Positions 26,452-34,573 of a stretch of 38,857 bases of DNA are shown here, in pieces. Under the pieces are notes generated by a model, which had not been told where the DNA came from, searched no databases, and saw nothing but the letters and a program-made list of their open reading frames with translations. Source of the DNA: Balneolaceae bacterium. GTDB taxonomy: Bacteria > Bacteroidota > Rhodothermia > Balneolales > Balneolaceae. Position 1 is the first letter of the stretch. Each line of letters begins with the position of its first letter. The stretch lies in contig JAEPNO010000025.1 of assembly GCA_017643365.1 (NCBI GenBank), positions 1-38,857 of the forward strand. Reading direction: 5' to 3'. The position numbers and the translations under genes were made by a program.

Positions 26452-27285
26452 ATGAGCATTTCTGCTGCTGACGTAAAGAAATTAAGAGACATGACCGGCG
26501 CAGGCATGATGGACTGTAAAAAAGCCCTTGCCGAAGCTGAAGGCGATTTCGATAAAGCTGTTGAGATCCTTCGTAAAAAAGGTCAAAAAGTAGCTGACAA
26601 ACGTGCCGACCGTGAAGCAAAAGAAGGGTTAGTTTTAACCCGCATCAGCGATGATGCAAAGAAAGCGGTTGTTATCGAAATTAATTGCGAAACCGACTTC
26701 GTTGCTCGTAACGACGATTTCCAGGCTCAAGCCGACAAATTCCTAAACGCTGCTTACGATAACGATATCGAAAGTGCTGAAGCGTTGATGGATATTGAAG
26801 TTGACGGTGAGACCATCGGTATGCATCTACAAAATATGACCGGTACCATCGGTGAGAAGATTCAAATCAGCAAAGTAGTGTTAGCTAAAACTGACGGTTC
26901 TTTGGTTGATTACATCCACCCGGGTAACCAGTTAGGCGTGTTGGTTGAGTTCGACGGAAAAGTTGAAAACCACGAAGTAGCTAAAGATGTTGCAATGCAA
27001 ATTGCTGCAATGAAGCCACTAGCCGTAACTCAGGACGAAGTTGACGCTTCTCTTGTAGAAAAAGAATTGGAGATTGCTAAAGAGCAATTGATCAACGAAG
27101 GCAAGCCTGCTGAGATCGCTGAAAAAGCGGCCAAAGGTAAGCTTCGCAGATTCTACGAAGAGCGTGTACTTCTAAACCAGAAGTTTGTAAAAGACAACGG
27201 AGTAACTGTTAAGCAATACTTAGAGCAAAACAACACTCCTCTTGCAACTGCTTTTCACCGTATTCAATTAGGTGAAGAGGCTTAA
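26452..27285 (+). CDS. tsf: Elongation factor Ts
   Basis: 277 residues. The N-terminal UBA-like domain and signature LRDMTGAGMMDCKKAL are clear, followed by the core NCETDFVARN motif that acts on EF-Tu for GDP release. AGAAAG precedes the ATG. The rpsB-tsf operon ends at the strong terminator at 27304-27337. Confidence 0.98.
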   Translation: MSISAADVKKLRDMTGAGMMDCKKALAEAEGDFDKAVEILRKKGQKVADKRADREAKEGLVLTRISDDAKKAVVIEINCETDFVARNDDFQAQADKFLNAAYDNDIESAEALMDIEVDGETIGMHLQNMTGTIGEKIQISKVVLAKTDGSLVDYIHPGNQLGVLVEFDGKVENHEVAKDVAMQIAAMKPLAVTQDEVDASLVEKELEIAKEQLINEGKPAEIAEKAAKGKLRRFYEERVLLNQKFVKDNGVTVKQYLEQNNTPLATAFHRIQLGEEA

Positions 27286-27303
27286 ATCTTTTTTGATTAC
27301 CTT

Positions 27304-27337
27304 AGGCTGTCTCGAATTTCGGGACAGCCTTTTTTTT
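27304..27337 (+). terminator. Rho-independent terminator after tsf
   Basis: AGGCTGTCTCG-AATTT-CGGGACAGCCT is an 11-bp stem with one T-G wobble and a 5-nt loop, followed directly by a run of T. It lies 18 nt after the tsf stop and separates rpsB-tsf from pyrH. Confidence 0.95.
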
Positions 27338-27367
27338 GATCTATAATTTTCAGAATCAATATATACC

Positions 27368-28087
27368 GTGGCAAATAAGTACAAGCGTATACTACTCAAG
27401 TTAAGTGGAGAAGCTCTTTTAGGTGAACAAGGGCATGGCATCGATGGTGATATTTTAACCAGCTATGCCAACGAAATTAAAGCCGTTCAACGCGAGGGAA
27501 TTGAGGTTTCTATCGTGATTGGAGGCGGGAATATCTTCCGTGGCGTTAAAGGAGCAACCGAAGGCATGGATCGCGTACAAGGCGATTACATGGGTATGCT
27601 TGCTACCATGATCAACGCTATGGCGCTGCAAGATGCGCTGGAACGTCAGGATGTTAAAACGCGCTTACTTTCTGCTATTCGGATGGAAGCCATTGCCGAG
27701 CCATATATTCGTCGACGTGCCGTTCGTCACTTAGAAAAAGGACGTGTGGTAATTTTCGGCGCCGGAACCGGAAACCCTTATTTCACTACCGATACGGCCG
27801 GAGCTCTCCGCGCTATCGAAGTGGAAACCGATGTAATTCTAAAAGGCACCCGAGTGGATGGCATCTACGATTCTGATCCCGAGAAAAACCCGGAAGCCGT
27901 AAAATTTGATGTAATCACCGGCGATGAAGTACTCAAACGCCGACTTTCAGTGATGGATTTAACCGCATTTACCCTTTGCCGCGAAAACGAAACGCCGATC
28001 ATCGTGTTCAATATGAATGAAAAAGGTGCATTGAAAAAGATCGTGTGTGATGGTGAAGATCTGGGCACAACGGTTGTTTGGGAATAG
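27368..28087 (+). CDS. pyrH: Uridylate kinase
   Basis: UMP kinase of the amino-acid-kinase fold: UMP + ATP gives UDP + ADP in pyrimidine synthesis, acting as a hexamer. At 239 residues the length is typical. Motifs are [41 protein letters not shown] and [13 protein letters not shown]. The start is GTG at 27368. It follows the tsf terminator, so it must have its own promoter. In many bacteria frr follows directly; here frr lies 2.1 kb away, behind an insertion. Confidence 0.98.
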   Translation: MANKYKRILLKLSGEALLGEQGHGIDGDILTSYANEIKAVQREGIEVSIVIGGGNIFRGVKGATEGMDRVQGDYMGMLATMINAMALQDALERQDVKTRLLSAIRMEAIAEPYIRRRAVRHLEKGRVVIFGAGTGNPYFTTDTAGALRAIEVETDVILKGTRVDGIYDSDPEKNPEAVKFDVITGDEVLKRRLSVMDLTAFTLCRENETPIIVFNMNEKGALKKIVCDGEDLGTTVVWE

Positions 28088-28155
28088 TTTCAATTAGGAA
28101 TTAGTGCCATAGGCATCCCTTCGGGAGAATAGGTGAATTAGGAATAATTCAAGTT

Positions 28156-28181
28156 TGTCATTACGAACGGAGTGAGAAACC
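28156..28181 (+). repeat. Interspersed repeat TGTCATTACGAACGGAGTGA-type
   Basis: This word, continuing GAAACC, is close to the repeats at 28832-28859 (same strand) and 28887-28912 (opposite strand), and loosely to 13048-13073. From memory, GTCATTTCGAnnGGAnnGAGAAATCT words are widespread between genes in Bacteroidota. Confidence 0.7.
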
Positions 28182-28193
28182 TAACTCTCTGCC

Positions 28194-28228
28194 TTCAAAG
28201 TTCAATTGTTGGAAGTTCAATGTTCGAC
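28194..28228 (+). repeat. TTCAATTGTTGGA-type repeat, left copy
   Basis: Positions 28198-28220 match 28931-28953 at 22 of 23 bases (core AAGTTCAATTGTTGGA). The two copies lie on either side of the DUF559 unit, in the same orientation. Confidence 0.85.
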
Positions 28229-28285
28229 ACTCTATAAGTGAGACTCTCTAAATTGCTATTTCAAAATTCTGAGCACTCATTAAAT

Positions 28286-28714
28286 TCATAAGTGCTTCGT
28301 GTTAGTCCTCCCTTGAGGGAGGTGGCATCCGCGAGTCAGCGGATGACGGAGGGTGTCCACTTTTTGGCTAACGTGTAGCATTACCGAATTCATGTACTTT
28401 TTAACATCGATATCATCAATTCTTAGTACATGAATGCCAAGTTGACTCAATTGATAATCTCTTTTCAAGTCTTTAGAATATTGTGCTGGATTTGAGTGAG
28501 AGCAGCCATCAACCTCAATAACCAATTGTAATTCGTGGCAGTAAAAATCTACGATATATTCATGAATTGGAACCTGTCGATGGAATTGTACTCCTAATTT
28601 TCTGCATTTGATCTGATTCCACAGCAAAATCTCCCCTAAGGTCGAGTTCTTTCTCAGTTCCCGAGCTCTTTGTCTTAGTTTTGGGTTGTATGGAAATATT
28701 ACATTTCGTGACAT
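28286..28714 (-). CDS. DUF559 (Vsr-like) endonuclease-domain protein
   Basis: 142 residues. The DUF559 core is clear: RARELRKNSTLGEILLWNQI, GVQFHRQVPIHEYIVDFYC and LQLVIEVDGCSH, with PD-(D/E)XK-type acidic residues E28, D56, E67 and D69. Relatives share the fold of Vsr very-short-patch-repair nucleases, but their role is generally not established. The last about 24 residues (from RHPLTRGCHLPQGRTNT) are encoded by a two-hairpin repeat at 28302-28358, and an inverted relative of that repeat lies upstream of the gene. The gene sits on the minus strand inside the pyrH-frr interval. No partner gene is linked to it. Confidence 0.88.
   Translation of the reverse strand: MSRNVIFPYNPKLRQRARELRKNSTLGEILLWNQIKCRKLGVQFHRQVPIHEYIVDFYCHELQLVIEVDGCSHSNPAQYSKDLKRDYQLSQLGIHVLRIDDIDVKKYMNSVMLHVSQKVDTLRHPLTRGCHLPQGRTNTKHL
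28302..28358 (-). repeat. Two-hairpin palindromic element, left copy
   Basis: Read on the minus strand: ACACCCTCCGTC, hairpin CATCCGC-TGACTC-GCGGATG, spacer CCA, hairpin CCTCCC-TCAA-GGGAGG, then ACTAAC. It has the same layout and much of the same sequence as the copy at 28771-28826, but inverted. It overlaps the 3' end of the DUF559 gene. Confidence 0.85.
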
Positions 28715-28770
28715 ACCTGTAAGAACACTTAAAACACTATTCCTTACAAATTTTTTGGGATTCGAAACAC

Positions 28771-28826
28771 AACACCCCTCACCATCCGCCCGTTGGCGGA
28801 AGGCACTCCCCTCAAGGGGAGACTTG
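28771..28826 (+). repeat. Two-hairpin palindromic element, right copy
   Basis: Read on the plus strand: ACACCCCTCACCA, hairpin TCCGCC-CGTT-GGCGGA (28785-28800), spacer AGGCA, hairpin CTCCCC-TCAA-GGGGAG (28806-28821), then ACTTG. It lies 57 nt upstream of the DUF559 start and points outward, opposite to the left copy. Confidence 0.85.
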
Positions 28827-28831
28827 TTTCT

Positions 28832-28859
28832 TTGCCATTACGAACTGAATGAGATATCC
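28832..28859 (+). repeat. Interspersed repeat (GCCATTACGAACTGAATGAG)
   Basis: Same family and strand as 28156-28181, sharing CATTACGAAC-GA-TGAGA. It follows the right two-hairpin element by 5 nt. Confidence 0.65.
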
Positions 28860-28886
28860 AATCCCCAACTTTGATCTATATCTCTA

Positions 28887-28912
28887 GATTTCTCGTTCCA
28901 CTCGAAATGACA
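28887..28912 (-). repeat. Interspersed repeat (TGTCATTTCGAGTGGAACGA), inverted
   Basis: The minus strand reads this word followed by GAAATC. It is the inverted partner of 28832-28859, 27 nt away, so the pair can form an imperfect stem. Confidence 0.65.
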
Positions 28913-28921
28913 ACGGAAGAT

Positions 28922-28969
28922 CAACGTTCGAAGTTCAATTGTTGGATGTTCAAAGTTCAATTGTTCGAC
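28922..28969 (+). repeat. TTCAATTGTTGGA-type repeat, right copies
   Basis: Contains AAGTTCAATTGTTGGA once and AAAGTTCAATTGTTCGAC once more in tandem. It reaches to within 4 nt of the stop codon of the YHYH lipoprotein gene. Confidence 0.8.
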
Positions 28970-28973
28970 TGTT

Positions 28974-29987
28974 CTAATGTTCATGATGCCAAGCTTGTAC
29001 TTCTTTAAACTTCCCCTGCCCTTTTAGAAATGATGGATCCGGCGTTCCTGAGTGGCAGCCGATAATCCATGGATATGCATCCGTAACGTAATAACTGTAC
29101 TGTCCATTAAGCGTCATTCCGTTGCATTCGTCCAGATCGCCGGCGTTGGTGAATTCGTAATCATCCACATACAAACCATTGTACGCTCCACCGGGGTTGT
29201 TGTCATCGGGGCCGGGACGACCCCCATCTTTCAGCGAATATCCGGAAACTGCTTTGCGAACCGAATTCGTTTGGGGATCTAAAAAGTAGGATCCATAAAT
29301 CGGGAAACCATCCGCAGCAAAACCAATTACCGGTGATCCATTCGGACCGGGTTCATCATCGAACATCGCATTAGGATTACCGTGGTAATGATAGGTTCCA
29401 TCAGGCTGAGTGTGCGCATTGTTGGCATCTGCACCGAATTTCGAATCGCTACCCAATGGATCTACCAGCCAAGGATCGTTTGGCGTACATCCTACTGGCA
29501 CGTTTCCGTCTTTATCGGCTTGGGCTCCATTTGGGCGATAGCATCCTGCTGAAAGCATATCCACAACCACCCCGTTGAGCATCACCGCATCAAAATACTG
29601 CTGACTCAGAGCTGTTGGCTCTGCCGCCTTTTCCGGATTTCTGGGAATCGTAAACGTTCGATTTACATCCTCCACCTGATTCGCAAAATTCGCACTTTCA
29701 TCGTTAAAATCGTGATTTGGAATCCCATTTACCGATATGGTACAATCATCCAAAAAAGTAACCACCGTTACCGAACCTTGAAACCGCTCGTTTCTTTGGA
29801 TGTCTGTTACCAACGAGGCATACCTTTCGGCATATTCGGTACAATCGGAAGTGGTTCGAGTAAAAATAGCATCGGTAATATCGGTTAAGCCTTCAGGCTC
29901 CAGGTTATTTGTGTTGTTAGATTGGCAACCAATAAAGAGGATAGAACAAATAAATATCGGTAGAAATCGAAGATTGTTGGCGGGCAT
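28974..29987 (-). CDS. YHYH-domain lipoprotein
   Basis: 337 residues. A lipoprotein signal peptide with lipobox ILFIGC (lipidated C21) places it on a membrane surface. The YHYH-domain hallmarks are visible: HTQPDGTYHYHGNP, VIGFAADGFPIYGSY and DAYPWIIGCHSGTPD. The many His and Tyr suggest metal binding, but the family's function is unknown. The gene lies between the DUF559 unit and frr on the strand opposite to both pyrH and frr, so it is part of an insertion into a usually compact region. Confidence 0.88.
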   Translation of the reverse strand: MPANNLRFLPIFICSILFIGCQSNNTNNLEPEGLTDITDAIFTRTTSDCTEYAERYASLVTDIQRNERFQGSVTVVTFLDDCTISVNGIPNHDFNDESANFANQVEDVNRTFTIPRNPEKAAEPTALSQQYFDAVMLNGVVVDMLSAGCYRPNGAQADKDGNVPVGCTPNDPWLVDPLGSDSKFGADANNAHTQPDGTYHYHGNPNAMFDDEPGPNGSPVIGFAADGFPIYGSYFLDPQTNSVRKAVSGYSLKDGGRPGPDDNNPGGAYNGLYVDDYEFTNAGDLDECNGMTLNGQYSYYVTDAYPWIIGCHSGTPDPSFLKGQGKFKEVQAWHHEH

Positions 29988-30198
29988 ATTGAGTAGATGT
30001 TAGAAATTTTGATCAAGCTATCAGCATCTGTAGAAATACTCAAGGGAAAACCTGCTTAAGCGAAACTATATTGCTCAAATTCGGTTGTTTAGTTGGATTT
30101 CAATCTCCCTATTTCATTAAGAATTAATGTGCACTTTTAGTAACTTCACGCCATTGCAAAAAAGGCGAATACTGATCTTTTAAACAAACCGTGTAGAC

Positions 30199-30768
30199 AT
30201 GATAGGCGAAGAATTACAAGAAATTATCGACGAAGCAGATATGAAGATGGACGACTCCATCCAATTTCTGAAAAAAGAATTTTCACACATCAGAACCGGA
30301 AAAGCTAGTCCGGCTTTAATCGATGGAGTTAAAGTTGAGTATTACGGTTCTCAAACTCCGCTGCAACAGCTTGCCAACATCTCGGTGCCTGAAGCGCGCA
30401 TGTTAATGGTTTCTCCTTATGATAAGTCGACCTTGCAGGACATTGAGAAAGCTATAATGGCTGCCGGATTAGGCTTAAACCCGATGAACGATGGCGACTT
30501 CATCCGCATCCCGCTACCAATCCTAACCGAAGAGCGCCGCAAGGAATTAGTAAAAGTTGCTCGCGATAAAGCCGAACAAGCTCGAATCGGAATCCGAAAT
30601 GCCCGCCGCGATGCCAACGATCAAATCAAAAAATCCGTAGAAGAACATTCTCTTCCTGAAGATTCAAAGTATGAAGCAGAAGAAAATGTGCAGGAAATAA
30701 CCAACACGCACACCAAAACTGTTGATGATATTCTTGCACAAAAGGAAGACGAAATCATGACGGTTTAA
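30199..30768 (+). CDS. frr: Ribosome recycling factor
   Basis: With EF-G it splits post-termination ribosomes. At 189 residues it has nearly the family's 185. Motifs: LKKEFSHIRTGKASPALIDGVKVEYYG near the start and RKELVKVARDKAEQARIGIRNARRDAN in the helical domain. The ATG at 30199 is preceded by GTGTAG, a start-stop pair 8 nt upstream that could not make a product. Its classical partner pyrH is 2.1 kb upstream. Confidence 0.98.
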   Translation: MIGEELQEIIDEADMKMDDSIQFLKKEFSHIRTGKASPALIDGVKVEYYGSQTPLQQLANISVPEARMLMVSPYDKSTLQDIEKAIMAAGLGLNPMNDGDFIRIPLPILTEERRKELVKVARDKAEQARIGIRNARRDANDQIKKSVEEHSLPEDSKYEAEENVQEITNTHTKTVDDILAQKEDEIMTV

Positions 30769-30900
30769 ATTGGAAATTCCAATCGTCAAATTCCAACATT
30801 CAAACAATCGTTAAACTGATAATGCTTAATGATCGAATCATTGAGGTCTCATAAGTTTTTAAAATTGTTTACCGGAATTTGAAATTTATGCGAAGCATCA

Positions 30901-33900
30901 TTGTATATATCTGAACTAAATCTCCACGGGTTTAAAAGTTTTGCCCACAAAACGAAGGTTTCTTTCGATAGCGGGATTACATCCATCGTTGGCCCGAATG
31001 GGTGTGGTAAATCAAATATTGTAGATGCACTGCGTTGGGTTCTGGGCGAGCAACGTCCGTCTTTGCTCCGCTCATCCGCCATGAGCAACGTGATTTTTAA
31101 CGGTACTGCTAAGAAAAAAGCGTTGGGGATGGCTGAAGTTTCCCTCACTTTTGTGAACGACAAAGACATCCTCCCCATCGAATATAGCGAAGTTACCATC
31201 ACTCGACGATTGTTCCGCTCCGGGGATTCTGAATACCTGATTAATAACACTTCTTGTCGCCTTAAAGACATCATGGAGCTGTTTATGGATACCGGGATGG
31301 GCTCGGATGCATATTCGGTGATCGAGCTGAAAATGGTGGAAGAGATTCTGAACGACAAGAATAACGATCGTCGCCGTTTGTTTGAGGAAGCTGCCGGAGT
31401 AACTCGGTATAAAGATCAACGCAAGAAAACGCTGCGAAAGCTCGATGAAACCCGCAAAGATTTGCAGCGGGTTGATGACTTGCTGATTGAACTCCGGAAG
31501 AAAGCTCGATCCCTAGAAATTCAGGCCGAAAAAGCAGAGAAAGCCAAGAAATACAAAGACGAACTCGAAACACTCGACAAGGCACTTACACTTCACGATC
31601 TGAATAAAATTGAGGAGGAATTGATTCCGCTGAGTGAGCGAATCAAAAATGCCGAGAAGGAAAAGAAAGAGATCACAGTAACGGCTGAAAAGCTGGAAGC
31701 CGAAGACGAACGAGCTCGCAATCAGCTCATCCAGAAAGAGCGAAATCAATCGGATGCTCAACGTTTGGTGAGCCAGCTGCATAACGCCATCCGCGAAGCC
31801 GAAACAAATATTCGTATCACCAAAGAGAAGATCGAGAACGAGAAAAAGGTGATTGGTGAGTATTCGAAGGACATCACACAAGGTGAAAAAGACCTGAAAG
31901 AATTGATGGATTTGCTGAGCACGAGCCGTAAGAATCTGGAAGGTTTTGATGCTGAGCTGGATAAGTCGGAGCGAACGCTGGAGGAATCGAAAAAGAAATA
32001 CAATCAGATTCAGCAGCAGTACAACAAAGAACGAAATGAGCTGTACGAAATTGAAGTGCAGTTTTCGGCCACCAACAATGAGCTAACCCAGCTGCAGACT
32101 AAGCAGATCAAGATTGAAAGTCGCCTTGAAAATACGGAAGGCGATTTAGAGCGCATCAACAACGAAATTGTTGATCTGAACGACGAGATTGATACGCTGA
32201 ACTCTGATCAAAAATCGACAGAAAAAACACTCGAAAAGTTGGTTAGCGATCGGGATGATCTGGAAAAAGAATTAGAAGGTGCTCGCGAAAAGAAAGAGGG
32301 TTTTTCCACTAAACAGAACGAGATTAAAGACGAACTTCGCACGCTGCACAGCGAACATTCCAGCTTGCTAAATGAAATTCGTTTGATGAATGATCTGGCG
32401 AATTCGAACGAGGCATTCCCTAGCTCGGTAAAGTACCTGCTCGAAAATCACCGTTTTGAGTTTAAGGAGATGTTCACGGTTTCGGAGGTGTTTGATACCG
32501 ACGAGAAACACGCGGTTGCCCTTGAATCGTTGCTGGGTGGAGCGTTGAATAACATCATTGTGCCAACGCTGGAAGAAGGTAAACGTGCCGCTGAGATTTT
32601 GAAGAAACATCGTAAAGGAAAAGCCACGTTTATTCCTTTGGATAAGCTGTCGGCCAAGTATGAGGTTAAGGATGGCTCGCTCTTTCATTTTGTGAAATCA
32701 AAGCCTCAATATTCGGCGTTAAAGCAATTGCTATTGGGCAATGTGTTGGTGTTTGATTCTGTGGAGCAGGCGTACAAAGAGCTTCGCAAAACCAACGCCA
32801 TGGGGGTGACTTACGATGGCGAAGTGATCACCAAAACGCGTTTTTTCAAGAGCGGAAGCAAGAATAAGAATGTTGGGATGCGGGTTGGCTTGAAGGATAA
32901 AATCACCCGACTTGAAAAAGAAAAAGCCGCTACTCTCAAAGAAATTGATAAGCTCACCGAGTATCTGAATCAGATTATCGAGAAGCATAAAGCCATCGAT
33001 ATTTCATCGATGAACAATCAGCTGAAGCAGAAAGAGCAGGAAGTACGACGACTGGAACAGCAACAGCACAGTTTAAGCTCGAAAGTGCAGGTGTATCAAA
33101 AGAACATCAGCGAGCTGGTGAATCGAAAGGATAACCTTAAGAGCAACGAAGGAAATGCCCAGGAAGAACTTGAGGATATCCTGCCAAAGCAGAAAGAGCT
33201 AGAAAAGAAAAAAGCCGATCTCGATAAAGAACAAAAGGCCAAAAAAACGCTGCTCGAAGATCTTGAAGAACAACGGTCGCTGGCACAAAGCCGATACAAT
33301 GATGCACAGCTGACGCATCAGGATTTGCGCAATAAAGTGGATAACCACGAAAGGGATGTACGTCGCGCCGAAACGGGTATCGACAGTGTACAAGCCCGAA
33401 TCGAAAATCGGAATAAACTCACCGGCCAGTCGAAAAAGAATATCCAGGAATACTCGATCTACATTGAAGAGATGGAAGCAGATTTGGCAACCAGTAAAGA
33501 GAAGAAAGCTGAAGCCGATGAAGCGCTGAAAAAGGCCGAAGAAGATTCGGCAAAACAGCGTGGGGCTATCAATGAGCTGGAAAAGAATCTGAAAGAAATT
33601 CGCAGCCAAAAAGAAGTGAACATTGAGTTGGTGCATCACCTGGCGATGGCAAAAGAGAAAATGGAGATGCAGATTCAGGGACTTTCGGATCACATTTGGG
33701 AGACTTACGGCATCTTGATGAAGCAGATCGAAGGCGTGGAAATGCCCGAGGATAAAACACCGGATGAGGTAAAACAACGCATTGGTTGGTTGCGCCAGAA
33801 ATTGAACTCAATCGGGGATGTTAACCCGTTGGCGATTGACCAATACAAGGAAGAGAAAGAGCGCCTCGATTTTTATGAAGAGCAAATCGAGGATCTGAAT

Positions 33901-34428
33901 AAAGCCGAAGAGCAGTTGCTGCAAACCATCGACGAGATTAACACAACGGCGACTAAACGATTTAACGAAACTTTTGAAAAAGTAAGAGAGAACTTCCAAA
34001 AAGTGTTTAAAACCCTCTTTTTTGAGGATGATTACTGCGATTTACTGATCGAGGAAGATGTGGATGATCCGCTCGAAGCTCGCATCGAAATTAAGGCACA
34101 GCCCCGGGGTAAGCGTCCGAGCGGAATTTCCCAGCTTTCGGGTGGTGAGAAAACATTGACTGCCATCGCCCTTCTGTTTGCCATTTATCTGGTTAAACCT
34201 TCACCATTCTGTGTGTTGGATGAGGTGGACGCTCCGCTTGATGATGCCAACATTGAGCGCTTTGCCAAGATGATCAAAAATTTCAGTAACGACACCCAGT
34301 TTATCATCATTACGCATAACAAAAAGACGATGAGTAAAGCCGAGATGATGTACGGCGTTACTATGCCGGAGACGGGCGTGAGTAGGTTAGTTGGCGTGAA
34401 GATGGATGATATTGGGGATGCGGCTTAG
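30901..34428 (+). CDS. smc: Chromosome segregation/condensation ATPase SMC
   Basis: 1175 residues, a full-length bacterial SMC. The Walker A motif is GPNGCGKS (31-38), followed by two very long coiled coils with a hinge at about residues 500-650. The C-terminal head has the signature LSGGEK (1079-1084) and Walker B VLDEVDAPLDD with D1107/E1108. SMC dimers with ScpA/ScpB extrude DNA loops. The conserved N-terminus YISELNLHGFKSFA begins at TTG 30901; an in-frame TGA at 30880-30882 with no ATG between makes TTG the start. It follows frr by 132 nt. Confidence 0.97.
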   Translation: MYISELNLHGFKSFAHKTKVSFDSGITSIVGPNGCGKSNIVDALRWVLGEQRPSLLRSSAMSNVIFNGTAKKKALGMAEVSLTFVNDKDILPIEYSEVTITRRLFRSGDSEYLINNTSCRLKDIMELFMDTGMGSDAYSVIELKMVEEILNDKNNDRRRLFEEAAGVTRYKDQRKKTLRKLDETRKDLQRVDDLLIELRKKARSLEIQAEKAEKAKKYKDELETLDKALTLHDLNKIEEELIPLSERIKNAEKEKKEITVTAEKLEAEDERARNQLIQKERNQSDAQRLVSQLHNAIREAETNIRITKEKIENEKKVIGEYSKDITQGEKDLKELMDLLSTSRKNLEGFDAELDKSERTLEESKKKYNQIQQQYNKERNELYEIEVQFSATNNELTQLQTKQIKIESRLENTEGDLERINNEIVDLNDEIDTLNSDQKSTEKTLEKLVSDRDDLEKELEGAREKKEGFSTKQNEIKDELRTLHSEHSSLLNEIRLMNDLANSNEAFPSSVKYLLENHRFEFKEMFTVSEVFDTDEKHAVALESLLGGALNNIIVPTLEEGKRAAEILKKHRKGKATFIPLDKLSAKYEVKDGSLFHFVKSKPQYSALKQLLLGNVLVFDSVEQAYKELRKTNAMGVTYDGEVITKTRFFKSGSKNKNVGMRVGLKDKITRLEKEKAATLKEIDKLTEYLNQIIEKHKAIDISSMNNQLKQKEQEVRRLEQQQHSLSSKVQVYQKNISELVNRKDNLKSNEGNAQEELEDILPKQKELEKKKADLDKEQKAKKTLLEDLEEQRSLAQSRYNDAQLTHQDLRNKVDNHERDVRRAETGIDSVQARIENRNKLTGQSKKNIQEYSIYIEEMEADLATSKEKKAEADEALKKAEEDSAKQRGAINELEKNLKEIRSQKEVNIELVHHLAMAKEKMEMQIQGLSDHIWETYGILMKQIEGVEMPEDKTPDEVKQRIGWLRQKLNSIGDVNPLAIDQYKEEKERLDFYEEQIEDLNKAEEQLLQTIDEINTTATKRFNETFEKVRENFQKVFKTLFFEDDYCDLLIEEDVDDPLEARIEIKAQPRGKRPSGISQLSGGEKTLTAIALLFAIYLVKPSPFCVLDEVDAPLDDANIERFAKMIKNFSNDTQFIIITHNKKTMSKAEMMYGVTMPETGVSRLVGVKMDDIGDAA

Positions 34429-34573
34429 TCTACTATTTAAATAAGTTTCTTTGTAGCTAAATTTTTTTTGTAACAATTCTATCGCAAAAATCTCAATAGT
34501 AATAATTAGCCATAAGTCGCTGTCTTACATTAGGGTATTTTAAAGCACTGGGGTCCAATTAAATATTAAAGAG

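Noticed and set aside
28106-28125. Small hairpin TCCC-TTC-GGGA after pyrH as a terminator
   Set aside because: The stem is only 4 bp and no T-tract follows.
30191-30196. GTG-TAG start-stop pair just before the frr ATG as a regulatory minimal ORF
   Set aside because: Six bases can arise by chance, and nothing else supports ribosome binding there.
30849-31358. 169-codon minus-strand open frame over the start of smc
   Set aside because: It overlaps the conserved SMC Walker A region, shows no family resemblance, and is explained as an antisense shadow.
33199-33777. 192-codon minus-strand open frame inside smc
   Set aside because: It is the shadow of the coiled-coil coding strand: Lys/Glu codons read backwards give Phe/Leu/Ser-rich sequence. 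SMC is certain here.
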